Positions 13,051 through 24,338 are shown, counted from the stretch's first letter. The stretch: DNA of 64,000 nt from Meandrina meandrites (GCA_963693305.1 OY855906.1:26303289-26367288); one strand, 5' to 3'. Notes: a model not told the origin generated them from the letters alone. Made by a program: numbers and translations.

Positions 13051-14779
13051 AGGTCAAATGAACCAAAATTTCGAATTTTCTCTTTTTAGGCCAACTTGTT
13101 GATTAAGAACCAAATAAACATATTCCGAAATGTCAAAGTAATTGGACTGTGCAAAACAGAGAAATTTCAAGTTGAAAAATGCCTATTTTAGGCCTTCATA
13201 ATCGTAGAGCGCTCGGGAAAATTGTCGAGAAATTTTCGGAACTTAAAACTGTGACGTCATTATTGGTGTGCTGTGAAATTGCGGGAAATTCAAAGTCTTT
13301 CAGTGATGAAGCTCACAGTTTCCAGCACTGAGTAAAATTGTTTCCAGCAAATTGTTTCCAGCAAATTCAAAGCTCAGGAAACAATGGCTTTTGAAAATTA
13401 AAAGAAAAGAATTTAAGCCAGACAAGAACTCTCGCATTTGTGCGGTACATTTTACCGAAGACTGCTTCAGAGAAAATCTGGCGATATGTAGGTTTCTGGT
13501 TCTGATTTCAAGCCGCTCAGACGCCACCTCAAAGAGCTAGATGCTATGCCGACTAGTTTTTTTTGTTCGGAAAAGAAATCACGGGGAAAGGTCCCCCTGT
13601 CCGTTCGGCTTTTGGTAAACGAAGGAAGTTAGAGGTATGCATTTTGCACCTGTCTTATTCTACCTAGAGCTACATAGAGCATTTGTTATAATTATTAGCA
13701 CTTTTACTTTGTTGGTTTGGCTGGTCATGATCAAGTATTAGAATTTGAATTCGTTAGTTCAATATCTTCTCCAAATAATTTGCTTCCATGCACGTGCACG
13801 TGCTTTTTGATGCGTATAAAATTATGCTTGAAAGGTTGTATTAATGTTGGGTTTACAACCGTTAATTTCGAGCACTAAATAACAGGCACCGGCTAAATAA
13901 ATATGGACCAAAAACAGCTAATACAAACAGAACTCACAGTGTCCACGGGGACAGTGTGTAAACGCTCTGTATTTATTTCAACATTGAATTTTCCTTCAGT
14001 TGAAAAATAAAACGACACAAATTTATTCATTGAAAGTTTTACCCGGCGTGATGCTTTTGCGGTTTCGAAATTGCATTGAGAAATATCCTTACATTCAAGT
14101 TAAATTTTTGAGTACAAATTTATTTTTGTGTTTTGTGTGACTTTCGAGTACGGAAAAGAAACAGTGAATTCAATCTTGGATGTGGCTTTTGGCCACATCC
14201 TATGCAAGCTGCACACGTCCTGATAAGAATTACGTGCAAATCAAAAAAAACTGCATTTCACTTGGTGTATATAACAAAATTAAATGCTCTATACCAAGCT
14301 GAGCAGACTGATGATTTTTATACGCCATCCAGTGTTTGAAAACCTCCTATAACGTACAATGCTTACAATTTTACTCAGTGCTTTGATAATTATTAATCTT
14401 TGAAACTGGATTCCAATGTAGTAAAAAATATAACAACAATGCTTAAAAAAAGCTTAGATCCTTTCAGAATTATTTGAATTACTCAGACTGACTGAAACTC
14501 TCAAACTTTACATTATTCGCTTTTTAAACGACGATCGTCTCTTCGATCGGAAAGCCGTAAAATAAAACTATTACGTCACAAAATTCAAAGCTCGATCCAT
14601 TCCTTCCATTTCAGTGCGCGGTCATTTTGGAAACGTTTTCGTGAAGTCTTCGGAAATCTTCGTAGTTTTTGCTATAGTTCGCGCTTTAAGGCTCAGAAAG
14701 CAAAATTTCGCATTAAGTTTCTTCTAGCGTTTGCTTGCTTTAAAATCGAAGAATGTCGAAATTTTGGTTAATTTGACCT
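13051..14779 (+). mobile_element. THAP-containing TTAA transposon, Kolobok-like, defective
   Basis: Termini AGGTCAAATGAACCAAAATT (13051 on) and its inverted counterpart (about 14755-14779) match over about 25 bp with one mismatch. TTAA flanks both ends (13047-13050 and 14780-14783). It encloses a THAP-domain remnant at 13355-13615. A THAP zinc finger with TTAA target duplication is the known combination for Kolobok elements; P elements also carry THAP but make 8-bp duplications. At 1.73 kb and without a recognisable catalytic domain, it is an internally deleted or decayed copy. Confidence 0.8.
13355..13615 (+). pseudogene. THAP-domain fragment of a transposase
   Basis: The frame reads FPANSKLRKQW, KRKEFKPDKNSRICAVHFTE and DCF, with the conserved Trp, the CxxH pair (C-A-V-H) and the HFxxxxF block of a THAP zinc finger. 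A frameshift near 13490-13500 moves the C-terminal box to another frame, where LKELDAMPTSFF corresponds to the AVPTIF box. The N-terminal CxxC half is missing and in homologues is often on a separate exon. Lying inside a TTAA element, it is best read as transposase rather than a host THAP gene. Confidence 0.7.
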
Positions 14780-14783
14780 TTAA

Positions 14784-16208
14784 GGTGGAGGAAGAAAATT
14801 ATGAATACAAACTTTCATGTCTCCACTGTAAAATAGGCAACTCTCTCAGAGTGTGTCCGTAATGCTATATTCATGGCGTCCGCTTTATCGAGAGTCAAAA
14901 CAATAAAACTGTTATTTTGGTAACACGAAAGTGTCCGTAATTTCGTTATAGCGAGGGTGCTCATCAAAAGTCGTTGGGATTAGAGGGTGAGGGTTTGATC
15001 GCTCCTAAAGCGTCTGAAAGGAAACGGCGCAAGCTGACTGAGTAGAAAAGCAGTCTGTTGTACAGCTACTGATCCAATTAATGCAAAACTAAATATTCCA
15101 GAAGTCTTTTGACGTGTGTTTTGACAAATAATAAGCAACAGACTGCAATTTGGCGCAATGTTATAAGAGAAGTTCATGGTGCCCGCTTTATTGAGAGTAA
15201 AAACAATAAAATTGTTATTTTGGTTCCACGAATGTGTCGTGGATTCAATTCCCGCTGGAAATTTCCTGTTCTTCTTTATTTCTTCTGTAAAGCGTATCAA
15301 GCTTACACAAATTCTTCCATTTTCACACATCTTAGGAGCTGCAGTATATAGGCGGGCAATTAACGATAAACGCTTGCTGATAGCACTGTGTAAAGTGAGA
15401 TAACAGGGAAAAAATTGAAACGAGAAAAGGTAGCTACGCCGTCAACCAACGACCGAAAAAGCGCGCGGGTTGGCTAGTGGGGTCTGATATGCATCTCCCA
15501 CGAATACTACTACTATTACCAGCCTCACTATCTTTGCTAATACCAAAAAAAATTGAAATGGGTAATTCGGGTAAAATCTTCAAATAACTACATGTAATTA
15601 ACATACGGAAAAGTTCGGTATAAATCCCACCAATACCTGATGGGCAAACTAAGGCTGATAAGACGAGCCCTTTTTTGACAATCAATCAATAATCAATAAT
15701 CACTATTTGCCATACTGCAACCAGAGTATCCCTCGTTCTCGTTACTACTATAAGTCACACCTAAAAGAAGTACTACGCTTGTATTCAGTAATCGTAAATG
15801 TATGTTTTGCTCTCCTTACACTAGTGCTTCGTTTGAGAGTGGCTTTCACTTGAGTAACGAAAGTAATTCGCATCTGCTTTGGTATTGCATTACTTCGCTT
15901 AATGATTGGTTCAGTAATCTCGCCCCACTTTCTCAGCCAATCAGAATAAACTCAAAACCAATCGTGGTTCGCTCGGACACGGAAACGTCTTTCCCGCGCT
16001 TCGCGCCGGTTCATGTATCTACTTCGGGTTTTCATGGGATCAGTGGACTGTCTGTGTCTTTTATAATTGGTCAGAGTGATTACTTTGATTGTGGCTTTAC
16101 GCCACATAATTGAAAACTGCTCTAGTCTGGCAAGACCCCCTGTTGACGCCTGGCCAAACGGAGGCGCAAGTAGACGCAAGTTGGCCACGACTGGCTACGA
16201 CTTCCGTG
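14784..16208. other. Intergenic with a diverged direct repeat
   Basis: Two related segments, about 14877-14938 and 15178-15238, share CCGCTTTAT then GAGAGT then AACAATAAA then TTATTTTGGT and lie in direct orientation about 300 bp apart. They resemble ends of a GTGTCCG-type transposon also seen at 47350. No coding gene is supported. Confidence 0.45.
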
Positions 16209-16565
16209 CACTAGTGTTGACTTGCGATGACTTCCGTTCACTTTGGTCGAGATCAATTTTGCACGCAAGTTTTTCACCGTTTGGCCACCCAACGCAAGCT
16301 AACTCAAGTCTTGTTGTTTACTTTAAGTACTGAATTACTGCGCGCGCAGAAGCATTGAAATGGATTTTTCACAACTAGCGTGCACTTTCGAGTAGACTTG
16401 CGCGTCCGTTTGGCCACCCGAGCGCAAGTCTGTACGCAAGTTCAACTTGTGACTACTTGCGTCCACTTGCGTTGCCGTTTAGGGCTTTAGGACAAAACAC
16501 TTTACACTCTGTTCGCATATAGGAAGAATGCACGCGATGAGACAAGTATAAGGATGGAACGTTAA

Positions 16566-17105
16566 AGTGCCCATAACGTGAATTTTTTTTGTTTCATTTC
16601 TCAGCTGATTCTATATCTCACCCAATGAACTCCTGCGAAAAACATTCTTCGATTTCGATAAAACGCAATTTTTTTTATGAATTTTTAAAAATTTCAAAAT
16701 TCTATTTTCTTGCAGTCGACCCCTACCGCTGATCACAAGAATAACGTGCTCAAAAATGACGTAGATTCAGGAATTTGCATAAAGACTGATGTTGTTTTCT
16801 GGATAATAAACGTTGTTACAAAGAGCGGTAACGCACCTTTCCGGCATTTTGAACTAGATGTAGACTCTGAAGCAAAATTTCCACTTGTTTACAAGTCAGA
16901 TAAGTCACGATTCAAATCATGTGTTCATGAACCTACGTCACGACTCACTTCAAACCGAGAAAGAAAGGTGCGAATGGTGGACCAAAATGGCGGCAAATTT
17001 GAACGTCTTTAAAAAAATATAAAAAAAAATGCGTTTTATGGAAATCGAAAAATTTTTGTTATGAAGAATCAGCAGAGAAAAGAAAGAAATGACATTATGG
17101 GCACT
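16566..17105. mobile_element. 540-bp MITE with long inverted ends, copy in unit A
   Basis: Left end AGTGCCCATAACGTGAATTT and the inverted right end (to 17105) are related over roughly 100 bp, including an inner block CGATTTC(G/C)ATAAAACGCA. It is flanked by TTAA (16562-16565) and TCAA (17106-17109), consistent with a slightly mutated TTAA duplication. The 100-codon open frame at 16710-17012 lies wholly inside the element and has no known domain. Confidence 0.75.
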
Positions 17106-17337
17106 TCAAGCAATTGTTTGTTGGTAGAAGAGGATAAGTTCAATAATATTTCGAAGACTAATAGATGCATGTGAATTTGATCCCATAATGGATAGAAACA
17201 GCAGTGGGGAGAAAATCACGCACGAAAAGTTATAGTATATACAATAGGAATTATAATTTGCATGTCCCCAAGACTTGCCCCCTTTGATGAAAAGCCACCG
17301 AAATGAGGATGAAGATTCTTTGCCTTAAAGCAACGTC

Positions 17338-20300
17338 CTATGTCATCTGTTCTGAAATATTGCTCAAGAGTTCACGGATGCTGAAGCAATCATCTTGCTC
17401 ATCATACTCACAAGGCACTTCTGGAGTGTGTGGTTTTTCATGTTCAGACAACTGGTTGCAGTGATAACTATTTTCCTCACTGTGCCCGATTTCGTGTTGC
17501 TTTAGTGTTCTCAACCGACTAAAGCACTTCCCACATTGGTTGCATTCATAGGGCTTCTCTCTCATGTGTGTGATTTTATGTTGCTTAAGATGCCCCGCCT
17601 GTGTAAACGAATTGCCACACTGATTGCATTTAAAGGGCCTCTCTCCTGTGTGAGTTCTCTGGTGTTGCTTTAGACCTCCTGATTGGGTGAACGTCTTGTC
17701 ACACTGGCCACATCGATACAGACATTCTCCCGTGTGAAGTCGTTTATGACACTTAAGACTCAGAGCATGTTTAAAACACTTGCTACATTGGTCACATTCA
17801 AAGGGTTTGCTGTTACTATGTACTATGCCATGTTCCTTAAGTTTTCCTGCCGAACAAAAACGCTTCCCACACTGGGTACATTCAAAAGGCTTTTCAACTT
17901 CCTGTTTTCCTATAAGTTGCGGTACACTTTCTACCTCATCAGACGACGTCTCACTCTGACTGATCTCTAAATGTGCCTCTTCCTTGTGTTGTCTTTCATG
18001 TAACTTGAGATTCTGCTCCTGTTGAAAACACTTCCCACACTGGCTACATTTAAATAGATTATCTTTTGAATGAGTTATTTCATGTTGCTCCAGAGTATTT
18101 GCCCGACGGAAACACTTGCCACACTGGCTACAAGCAAAACGTTTCTCTCCTGTGTGTATCTCTTTGTGTTCCTTTAGATGCCCCGCCTGATAAAACGACT
18201 TTCCACACTGATCGCATTCAAAAGGCCTCTCCCCTGTGTGAGTTCGCTGGTGTTGTTTAAGACCTCCTGACTGAGTGAACGCCTTGTCACACTGGTCGCA
18301 CTGATACAGATTCTCTCTTGTGTGTAGTCGCTTATGTGACTTGAGGGTCATGGCGTGTTTAAAAAACTTACCACACTGGTCGCATTCAATGGGCTTGTCG
18401 TTAGAGTGTACTCTGCCATGTTCCTTTAGCTTTCCTGCTGAACGAAAACACTTCCCACACTGGGTACATTCAAAAGGCTTTTCCCCGGTGTGTGTCCGTT
18501 CATGTTCCTTTAAATGTGCTGCTTGACTAAATGACTTTTGACACTGGGTACATTCAAAAGGCTTTTCACTGCTGTGTCTTTCTGCAGGTTGCTGTACATT
18601 TTCTACCTCATCAGACGTCTCCCCCTGATTGCTATCAAGCGCCTCTTCCTTGTGTTGTCGTTCATGCAACTTAAGACCCTTTTCATGTTGAAAACTCTGC
18701 CCACAATGGCTACATTTAAAAGGTTTATCTTTTGAATGAGTCAGTTCATGTTGCTTTAGAGCGTTTTCTCGACGAAAACACTTGCCACACTGATTGCACG
18801 CAAAAGGTTTCTCTCCTGTGTGTATCTCTTTGTGTTCCTTTAGATGCCCTGCCTGATTGAAACACTTGCCACACTGATCGCACTCAAAAGGCCTCTCTCC
18901 TGTGTGAGTTCTCTGGTGTTGTTTAAGACCTCCTGACTGAGTGAACGCCTTGTCACACTGGTCGCACTGATACAGATTCTCTCTTGTGTGTAGTCGCTTA
19001 TGTGACTTGAGGGTCATGGCGTGTTTAAAAAACTTACCACACTGGTCGCATTCAATGGGCTTGTCGTTAGAGTGTACTCTGCCATGTTCCTTTAGCTTTC
19101 CTGCTGAACGAAAACACTTCCCACACTGGGTACATTCAAAAGGCTTTTCCCCGGTGTGTGTCCGTTCATGTTCCTTTAAATGTGCTGCTTGACTAAATGA
19201 CTTTTGACACTGGGTACATTCAAAAGGCTTTTCACTGCTGTGTTTTTCTGCAGGTTGCTGTACATTTTCTACCTCATCAGACGTCTCCCCCTGATTGCTA
19301 TCAAGCGCCTCTTCCTTGTGTTGTCGTTCATGCAACTTAAGACCCTTTTCATGTTGAAAACTCTGCCCACAATGGCTACATTTAAAAGGCTTATCTTTTG
19401 AATGAGTCAGTTCATGTTGCTTTAGAGCGTTTTCTCGACGAAAACACTTGCCACACTGATTGCACGCAAAAGGTTTCTCTCCTGTGTGTATCGCTTTGTG
19501 TTCCTTTAGATGCCCTGCCTGATTGAAACACTTGCCACACTGATCGCACTCAAAAGGCCTCTCTCCTGTGTGAGTTCTCTGGTGTTGTTTAAGACCTCCT
19601 GACTGAGTGAACGCCTTGTCACACTGGTCGCACTGATACAGATTCTCTCTTATGTGTAGTCGCTTATGTGACTTGAGGGTCATGGCGTGTTTAAAAAACT
19701 TACCACACTGGTCGCATTCAATGGGCTTGTCGTTAGAGTGTACTCTGCCATGTTCCTTTAGCTTTCCTGCTGAGCGAAAACACTTCCCACACTGGGTACA
19801 TTCAAAAGGCTTTTCCCCGGTGTGTGTCCGTTCATGTTCCTTTAAATATACTGCTTGGCTAAATGACTTTTGACACTGGGTACATTCAAAAGGCTTTTCA
19901 CTGCTGTGTTTTCCTGCAGGTTGCTGTACATTTTCTACCTCATCAGACAACGTGTCCCCCTGATTGCTTTCAAGCGCCTCTTCCTTGTGTTGTCTTTCAT
20001 GCAACTTAAGACCCTTTTCATGTTGAAAACTCTGCCCACAATGGCTACATTTAAAAGACTTATCTTTTGAATGAGTCAGTTCATGTTGCTTTAGAGTGTT
20101 TTCTCGACGGAAACACTTGCCACACTGGTTACACGCAAAAGGTTTCTCTCCTGTGTGTATCTCTTTGTGTTCCTTTAGATGCCCTGCCTGATTGAAACAC
20201 TTGCCACACTGATCGCATTCAAAAGGCCTCTCTCCTGTGTGAGTTCTCTGGTGTTGCTTTAGACCTCCTGATTGGGTGAACTCCTTGTCACACTGGTCGC

Positions 20301-21669
20301 ACTGAAACAGATTTTCTCCCGTGTGAAGTCGTTTATGACACTTGAGACTCGTAGCGTGTTTAAAACACTTGTTACATTGGTCACATTCAAAGGGCTTGCT
20401 GTTAGTATGTACTCTGCCATGTTCCTTTAGTTTTCCTGCCGAACGAAAGCATTTGCCACACTGGGTACATTCAAAAGGCTTTTCACTTGCGTGTTCTTCT
20501 GTAGATCGCTGCACATCTTCTGTATGATCAGACGACGTCTCACCTTGACTGCTTTCTAAATACGACTCTTCCTTGTGTTGTCTTTCATGCAACATAAGAT
20601 TCTTTTCATGTTTAAAACTCTTCCCACACTGGCTACATTTATAATCCTTATCTTTCGAATGGGTCAGTTCAAGTTGCTTTAAAGCGTTTTCCCGACGAAA
20701 ACACTTGCCACACTGATTGCACGCAAAAGGTTTCTCTCCTGTGTGTATCTCTTTGTGTTCCTTTAGATGCCCCGCCTGATAAAACGACTTTCCACACTGA
20801 TCGCATTCAAAAGGCCTCTCTCCTGTGTGAGTTCTTTTGTGTTGTTTTAGACCTGATGACTGAGTGAACGCCTTGTCACATTGGTCGCACTGATACAGAT
20901 CTACTCCCGTGTGTACTCGCTTGTGTGACTTGAGGGTCCTGGCGTGTTTAAAAAACTTGCCACACTGGTCGCATTCAATGGGCTTGTTGCTAGTGTGTAC
21001 TTTTCCATGTTCCTTTAAGTTTCCTGCCGAACGAAAACACTTGCCGCACTGGTTGCATTCAAATGGCCTATCGCCAGTGTGCAGAATTTCATGCTCCTTT
21101 AGATTGTATGCGCGTCTGAAACTCTTGCCACAGTGATTGCACTCAAACGGCCTTTCACTTGCGCATTCCTTTACGTACTCTTCCTCATTGATCGCTTTTT
21201 CGCACTGGCTGCATAGGTAGACTTGCTCTCCCGTTCCTGCTCGTTCATGCAACCTCAGCGCTGAAGCAGTTTCAAAACACTTACCACACTGGTTACATTG
21301 ACTAGGGCTCGCACTCTCCCAAGCATGTACTTTTTTATGCAGCTTTAGAGCCTTTGCCCAACGAAAACACTTGCCACACTGGTTACACTTAAACGGTTTT
21401 TCTCCTGTGTGTATTCTTTTGTGCTCCTTTAGATGTCCCGCCTGAGTAAATGACTTGTTACACTGGTTGCATTTGAAAGGCCTCTCTCCTGTATGCGTTC
21501 TCTCATGTTGCTCTAGACTACCTGCCTGAGTAAACAATTTGTCACACTGGTTGCATTGAAAAAGCTTCTCTCCTGTGTGTAATCTTTGATGGACCTTTAG
21601 ACCCCCCGCATGTTTAAAACTCTTTCCACATTGGTGGCATTCAAACGGTCTCCATCTCCTGAGCATCAT
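17338..21669 (-). CDS. Very large poly-C2H2 zinc-finger protein, about 45 fingers (copy A)
   Basis: One uninterrupted 1443-residue frame. It contains about 45 C2H2 fingers, mostly CxQCxK(C/S)F then LKxHxxxH with TGEKPF-type linkers. Fingers 5 and 12 lack a His and finger 6 is strongly degenerate. Five acidic Ser/Glu/Gln-rich spacers (plus-strand 17921-17984, 18592-18648, 19258-19314, 19924-19983, 20512-20575) break the array. The central part is a tandem series of 666-bp modules of seven fingers plus a 26-residue spacer; the helices are conserved between copies, so modules should read similar DNA. The C-terminus is DDCFSIRELLSNISEQMT. An in-frame TAA lies seven codons before the ATG, and a conserved acceptor (TTTCTGTAG, exon from 21727) precedes it. 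By family it is a nuclear sequence-specific DNA-binding protein; no KRAB, SCAN, BTB or SET domain is visible. Confidence 0.93.
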   Translation of the reverse strand: MMLRRWRPFECHQCGKSFKHAGGLKVHQRLHTGEKLFQCNQCDKLFTQAGSLEQHERTHTGERPFKCNQCNKSFTQAGHLKEHKRIHTGEKPFKCNQCGKCFRWAKALKLHKKVHAWESASPSQCNQCGKCFETASALRLHERAGTGEQVYLCSQCEKAINEEEYVKECASERPFECNHCGKSFRRAYNLKEHEILHTGDRPFECNQCGKCFRSAGNLKEHGKVHTSNKPIECDQCGKFFKHARTLKSHKRVHTGVDLYQCDQCDKAFTQSSGLKQHKRTHTGERPFECDQCGKSFYQAGHLKEHKEIHTGEKPFACNQCGKCFRRENALKQLELTHSKDKDYKCSQCGKSFKHEKNLMLHERQHKEESYLESSQGETSSDHTEDVQRSTEEHASEKPFECTQCGKCFRSAGKLKEHGRVHTNSKPFECDQCNKCFKHATSLKCHKRLHTGENLFQCDQCDKEFTQSGGLKQHQRTHTGERPFECDQCGKCFNQAGHLKEHKEIHTGEKPFACNQCGKCFRRENTLKQHELTHSKDKSFKCSHCGQSFQHEKGLKLHERQHKEEALESNQGDTLSDEVENVQQPAGKHSSEKPFECTQCQKSFSQAVYLKEHERTHTGEKPFECTQCGKCFRSAGKLKEHGRVHSNDKPIECDQCGKFFKHAMTLKSHKRLHIRENLYQCDQCDKAFTQSGGLKQHQRTHTGERPFECDQCGKCFNQAGHLKEHKAIHTGEKPFACNQCGKCFRRENALKQHELTHSKDKPFKCSHCGQSFQHEKGLKLHERQHKEEALDSNQGETSDEVENVQQPAEKHSSEKPFECTQCQKSFSQAAHLKEHERTHTGEKPFECTQCGKCFRSAGKLKEHGRVHSNDKPIECDQCGKFFKHAMTLKSHKRLHTRENLYQCDQCDKAFTQSGGLKQHQRTHTGERPFECDQCGKCFNQAGHLKEHKEIHTGEKPFACNQCGKCFRRENALKQHELTHSKDKPFKCSHCGQSFQHEKGLKLHERQHKEEALDSNQGETSDEVENVQQPAERHSSEKPFECTQCQKSFSQAAHLKEHERTHTGEKPFECTQCGKCFRSAGKLKEHGRVHSNDKPIECDQCGKFFKHAMTLKSHKRLHTRENLYQCDQCDKAFTQSGGLKQHQRTHTGERPFECDQCGKSFYQAGHLKEHKEIHTGEKRFACSQCGKCFRRANTLEQHEITHSKDNLFKCSQCGKCFQQEQNLKLHERQHKEEAHLEISQSETSSDEVESVPQLIGKQEVEKPFECTQCGKRFCSAGKLKEHGIVHSNSKPFECDQCSKCFKHALSLKCHKRLHTGECLYRCGQCDKTFTQSGGLKQHQRTHTGERPFKCNQCGNSFTQAGHLKQHKITHMREKPYECNQCGKCFSRLRTLKQHEIGHSEENSYHCNQLSEHEKPHTPEVPCEYDEQDDCFSIRELLSNISEQMT
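18320..20317 (-). repeat. Three tandem 666-bp zinc-finger modules within copy A
   Basis: Phases starting at plus-strand 18320, 18986 and 19652 repeat at exactly 666 bp (222 codons: 7 fingers x 28 plus 26). Copies 18320 and 18986 are almost identical. A less similar, shorter unit of about 588 bp with six fingers follows toward the N-terminus. Unit B has one module fewer. Confidence 0.9.
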
Positions 21670-21727
21670 GTCTCGTTCAACCAGATTTTACTTTCCTTGC
21701 TTTAATTCCGTATGCTCATGGAGATTC

Positions 21728-22430
21728 CTACAGAAATAATAACATAACTTCTTACTGTGTTTGCATTTTTAAATGCCTAAGCAGTAAAATGGATGTACAT
21801 GTATATGCCAACAGTAAAACCACTTTGGCGCTCTCTCCATCGCAGAGGTTCTTTCAGTGCTTCTCTTTCTACCTTCCCTGTGCCCCCCGAGCGCTTTCAT
21901 TCCCCTCTCCCAGGCTCCGCACCCTTACTTTAAGCTCTCGCCATTTACCAGGCCGTACGAAAAAAGACAAAAAACAAAAGAGGCCTCTGCGGAGGAGAGA
22001 CTTTGACGAGAAGTCTGACCAGTTCAAAATGTAAATATTTCTTTATGCCAAGCAAGTTTTAAAGAAATGTTGAGTTCCAAATAAACGCTAGTTCTAGAAT
22101 GTTACATGTAATTTGAAATAAATGCTGGGTTTACACTAAGATTCTGGACAGGCTGTCTGTAAGTAAATGACGAGTTGTTCCATAATATTTCCCTTGAATT
22201 CTCCTACAACCCTTGACGTGCCCTGTGTCAGTCGTCATCAAGTAAGTAACCACAAGCTAATATCTGAACTACAGACCATTGCTGTATAAAATGTTTCAAA
22301 GATTTAGATTTCTATATCTTTTAATTTAGCAAGTTAATTTAGCAAAGATTGTGGCTTCTCTTGTACCTGAAAATTTTGATGCATTTCTTGGCGGGCAAGT
22401 TCTCAAAACCGTTTTTACATAGCAAAAAGA
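21728..22430. other. Upstream region of ZNF copy A
   Basis: Non-coding sequence conserved with unit B (29382-30150), apart from a poly-C run and a short deletion in B. It presumably holds intron and perhaps promoter sequence of the minus-strand gene; no upstream coding exon is recognised. Confidence 0.5.
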
Positions 22431-22432
22431 AA

Positions 22433-22505
22433 ATGAGCATGAGTTTTCTATGAATGAATAGTCAATGAGGCGCAGCCGAGGTGACTATCGATCATAGAAA
22501 ACAAG
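22433..22505. repeat. Hairpin at a unit A/B discordance
   Basis: GTTTTCTATGA ... TAGTCA, a loop, then TGACTA ... TCATAGAAAAC can pair. Unit B instead holds a block of about 1.5 kb here (30162-31645). Both units resume at CAGTAGAAACGCTAAAGGAT. Confidence 0.6.
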
Positions 22506-22629
22506 GGGGAGTAGTCTTACCGTTTCAGTAGAAACGCTAAAGGATTGCAGTCAAAATCTACAATTTTATATACTTTTAAGCCAAAAATCAAGGATAGAGC
22601 ACCGCGAGTGCGATCGTGTTCTATCAGCG

Positions 22630-23125
22630 ATTAGTAGAATTCTACTAGCATACTAATGCAATTGCTGAAAATCTGATTGGCTGAGGTATTGAACACATTA
22701 GTGTGCAGTGGCTGAAGGTCGTCTACAGAATGGCGACATTTTCTCGTTTCTCCGAAGTTTCGGAGGACGTTTAGAAACATTATTGGATAATTCAATTCCC
22801 GCGAAGACTAAAAGGAGAAAATTCACCGTTGCACGAGTTTAAAACGTTAAAATTACTGAATAAACTGATGAGCGTTAGTTCACAACTGAAAAAGTTTCAA
22901 ATGAAAATTCAGTCCGCGCGCGCGATTTTGATAAAGCGTGAAGTTTAATACTAGTTCATATTGTAGAAAAATAATTAGAAATCATTATTTGAAGGAAAGT
23001 GAGTTAGAATTATACTAAAACAATAAGATTATTCGCTCTCAATTTCTATGGGGTGATAGTTGATTCGGCCTTCGGCCTCATCATCAATCACCTCATAGAA
23101 ATCTCGAGCTCATAATCTTATTGTT
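22630..23125 (-). mobile_element. Hairpin-headed TIR element, copy 2 (absent from unit B)
   Basis: The body 22630-23016 has related ends (TTAGTAGAATTCTA at left; inverted TTAGTATAATTCTA at 23003-23016). A hairpin at about 23017-23125 follows, with arms that pair over about 40 bp (ACAATAAGATTAT ... ATAATCTTATTGT). Unit B reads straight through at 31751-31758 (CAGCGAGTAGAAAACC) and represents the empty site. Hairpin and body are therefore absent together. Confidence 0.8.
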
Positions 23126-24338
23126 AAATAGAAAACAATGCAAGAACCAATCACAGAGAATTTCCAATAGAGCACGGATGAGCTTTTACTAAAATGCATT
23201 ATAATTCTTACGGCATTTCTTACATGTCTCGCAAAATAAATTAAGGGTTAAAATGTTCTTACTTTTAATAGACTATATTTTAATCTAGAACATGAAGCTT
23301 GTTGAAGCCAAAACGGTGAACTTGAAGGCTACGCGTAACTGATTTTTTGCCAAAAAAAAAAGAAACAAACAAGAAACCAACAAATAGCAGAGGCATTTAC
23401 AAAATAGAAAGCAGTAATGTTAAGTGAGTCAAACAAACACATGTGGCTTGCACGATTCACAACTTCCCCCGATCTTTTTAGGCCTCGAGTAGTGTGGCTG
23501 ACATTGTTCTTCACACATTTTATGGCTCGGTGACAAACATAGGTTACATGTAGGTCAGTGGTTTAAACACAAAGGCCTCTTTGTGAAGGAAATCCTGATT
23601 ATTTTTCAAAACCTCCAAGGGAAATAAACATTGGTTTGATAACTCAGGGTGTACAGTGTTCAATTAAATGAGAAGAAAGTGACTTTCATTAAATAATTAG
23701 GAGGTTCAAAAAATTGAGAAATTGAGAAAAAAATTGAGTGAAATCAGAATTAAAATAAATGATTGCAACTGTAATTAAAAATACTGTATTTTAACTCAAT
23801 TAAGGGCCACCCCAATTTAACAGTGCATTTGAGAGCAAAGATAAATATTAAAGAGTGCTGCCCTCAAACAAACATCACATTCAACTGAAGCATCATTGGA
23901 CGGAATCGTTTGAGCAGTCTAAACCAGCCTTGGAAATTCTACTAGACCCTACCCGCAAAAAACGCCACCCCTGAACAAGCAGTAAAAGCAAATAAAACAA
24001 AAATTTTAAATCAGTGAATACAGCCATTACCAGGTCATTACAGACTGATTTAAAACATTACATGTAGGATTTAGAATTGAAATACACTATATTTCTTTTG
24101 CGAATCACTACTGATATAATTATGGCTTGAAATAAGCCCCTCTTTATTAAGCCCCACTCCTCCACCTGTCAAAGATATTTAGCAATTACACTGCAAAATT
24201 ATCCTGAATATCACCTGATACTAACTTAGCTGACGAGGCTGTAGTCCGAGTTAGCTAAAATCAGACCATATTCTGTGCACAAGATTGCACAGAATAAATT
24301 GTTTTATTCTTCAACAAATTGTCAACGAAACGCCTTTT
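23126..24338. other. Non-coding distal part of unit A
   Basis: Conserved with unit B (31759-32763) apart from scattered substitutions and small indels. No gene recognised. Confidence 0.5.

Larger units (their letters stand above)
16209..24338. repeat. Segmental duplication unit A
   Basis: Nearly identical to unit B (24529-32763), in direct orientation. Homology begins abruptly at CACTAGTGTTGAC (16209 and 24529) and ends after CGAAACGCCTTTT (24338 and 32763). The unit carries the MITE at 16566-17105, the 45-finger ZNF gene and about 2.6 kb of its upstream sequence. Differences from B are few in the MITE and ZNF part and larger upstream: a hairpin element at about 22630-23125 only in A, a 1.5-kb block only in B, and one extra 666-bp finger module in A. 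Confidence 0.95.

Noticed and set aside
16710..17012. 100-codon open frame, present identically at 25031-25333
   Set aside because: Lies entirely within a 540-bp MITE; its conservation reflects the recent segmental duplication, not selection. No domain.
17683..21136. Several plus-strand frames of 60-95 codons across the giant ZNF genes (also 26004-28791)
   Set aside because: Antisense shadows of the repetitive finger coding sequence; they recur with the 666-bp module.
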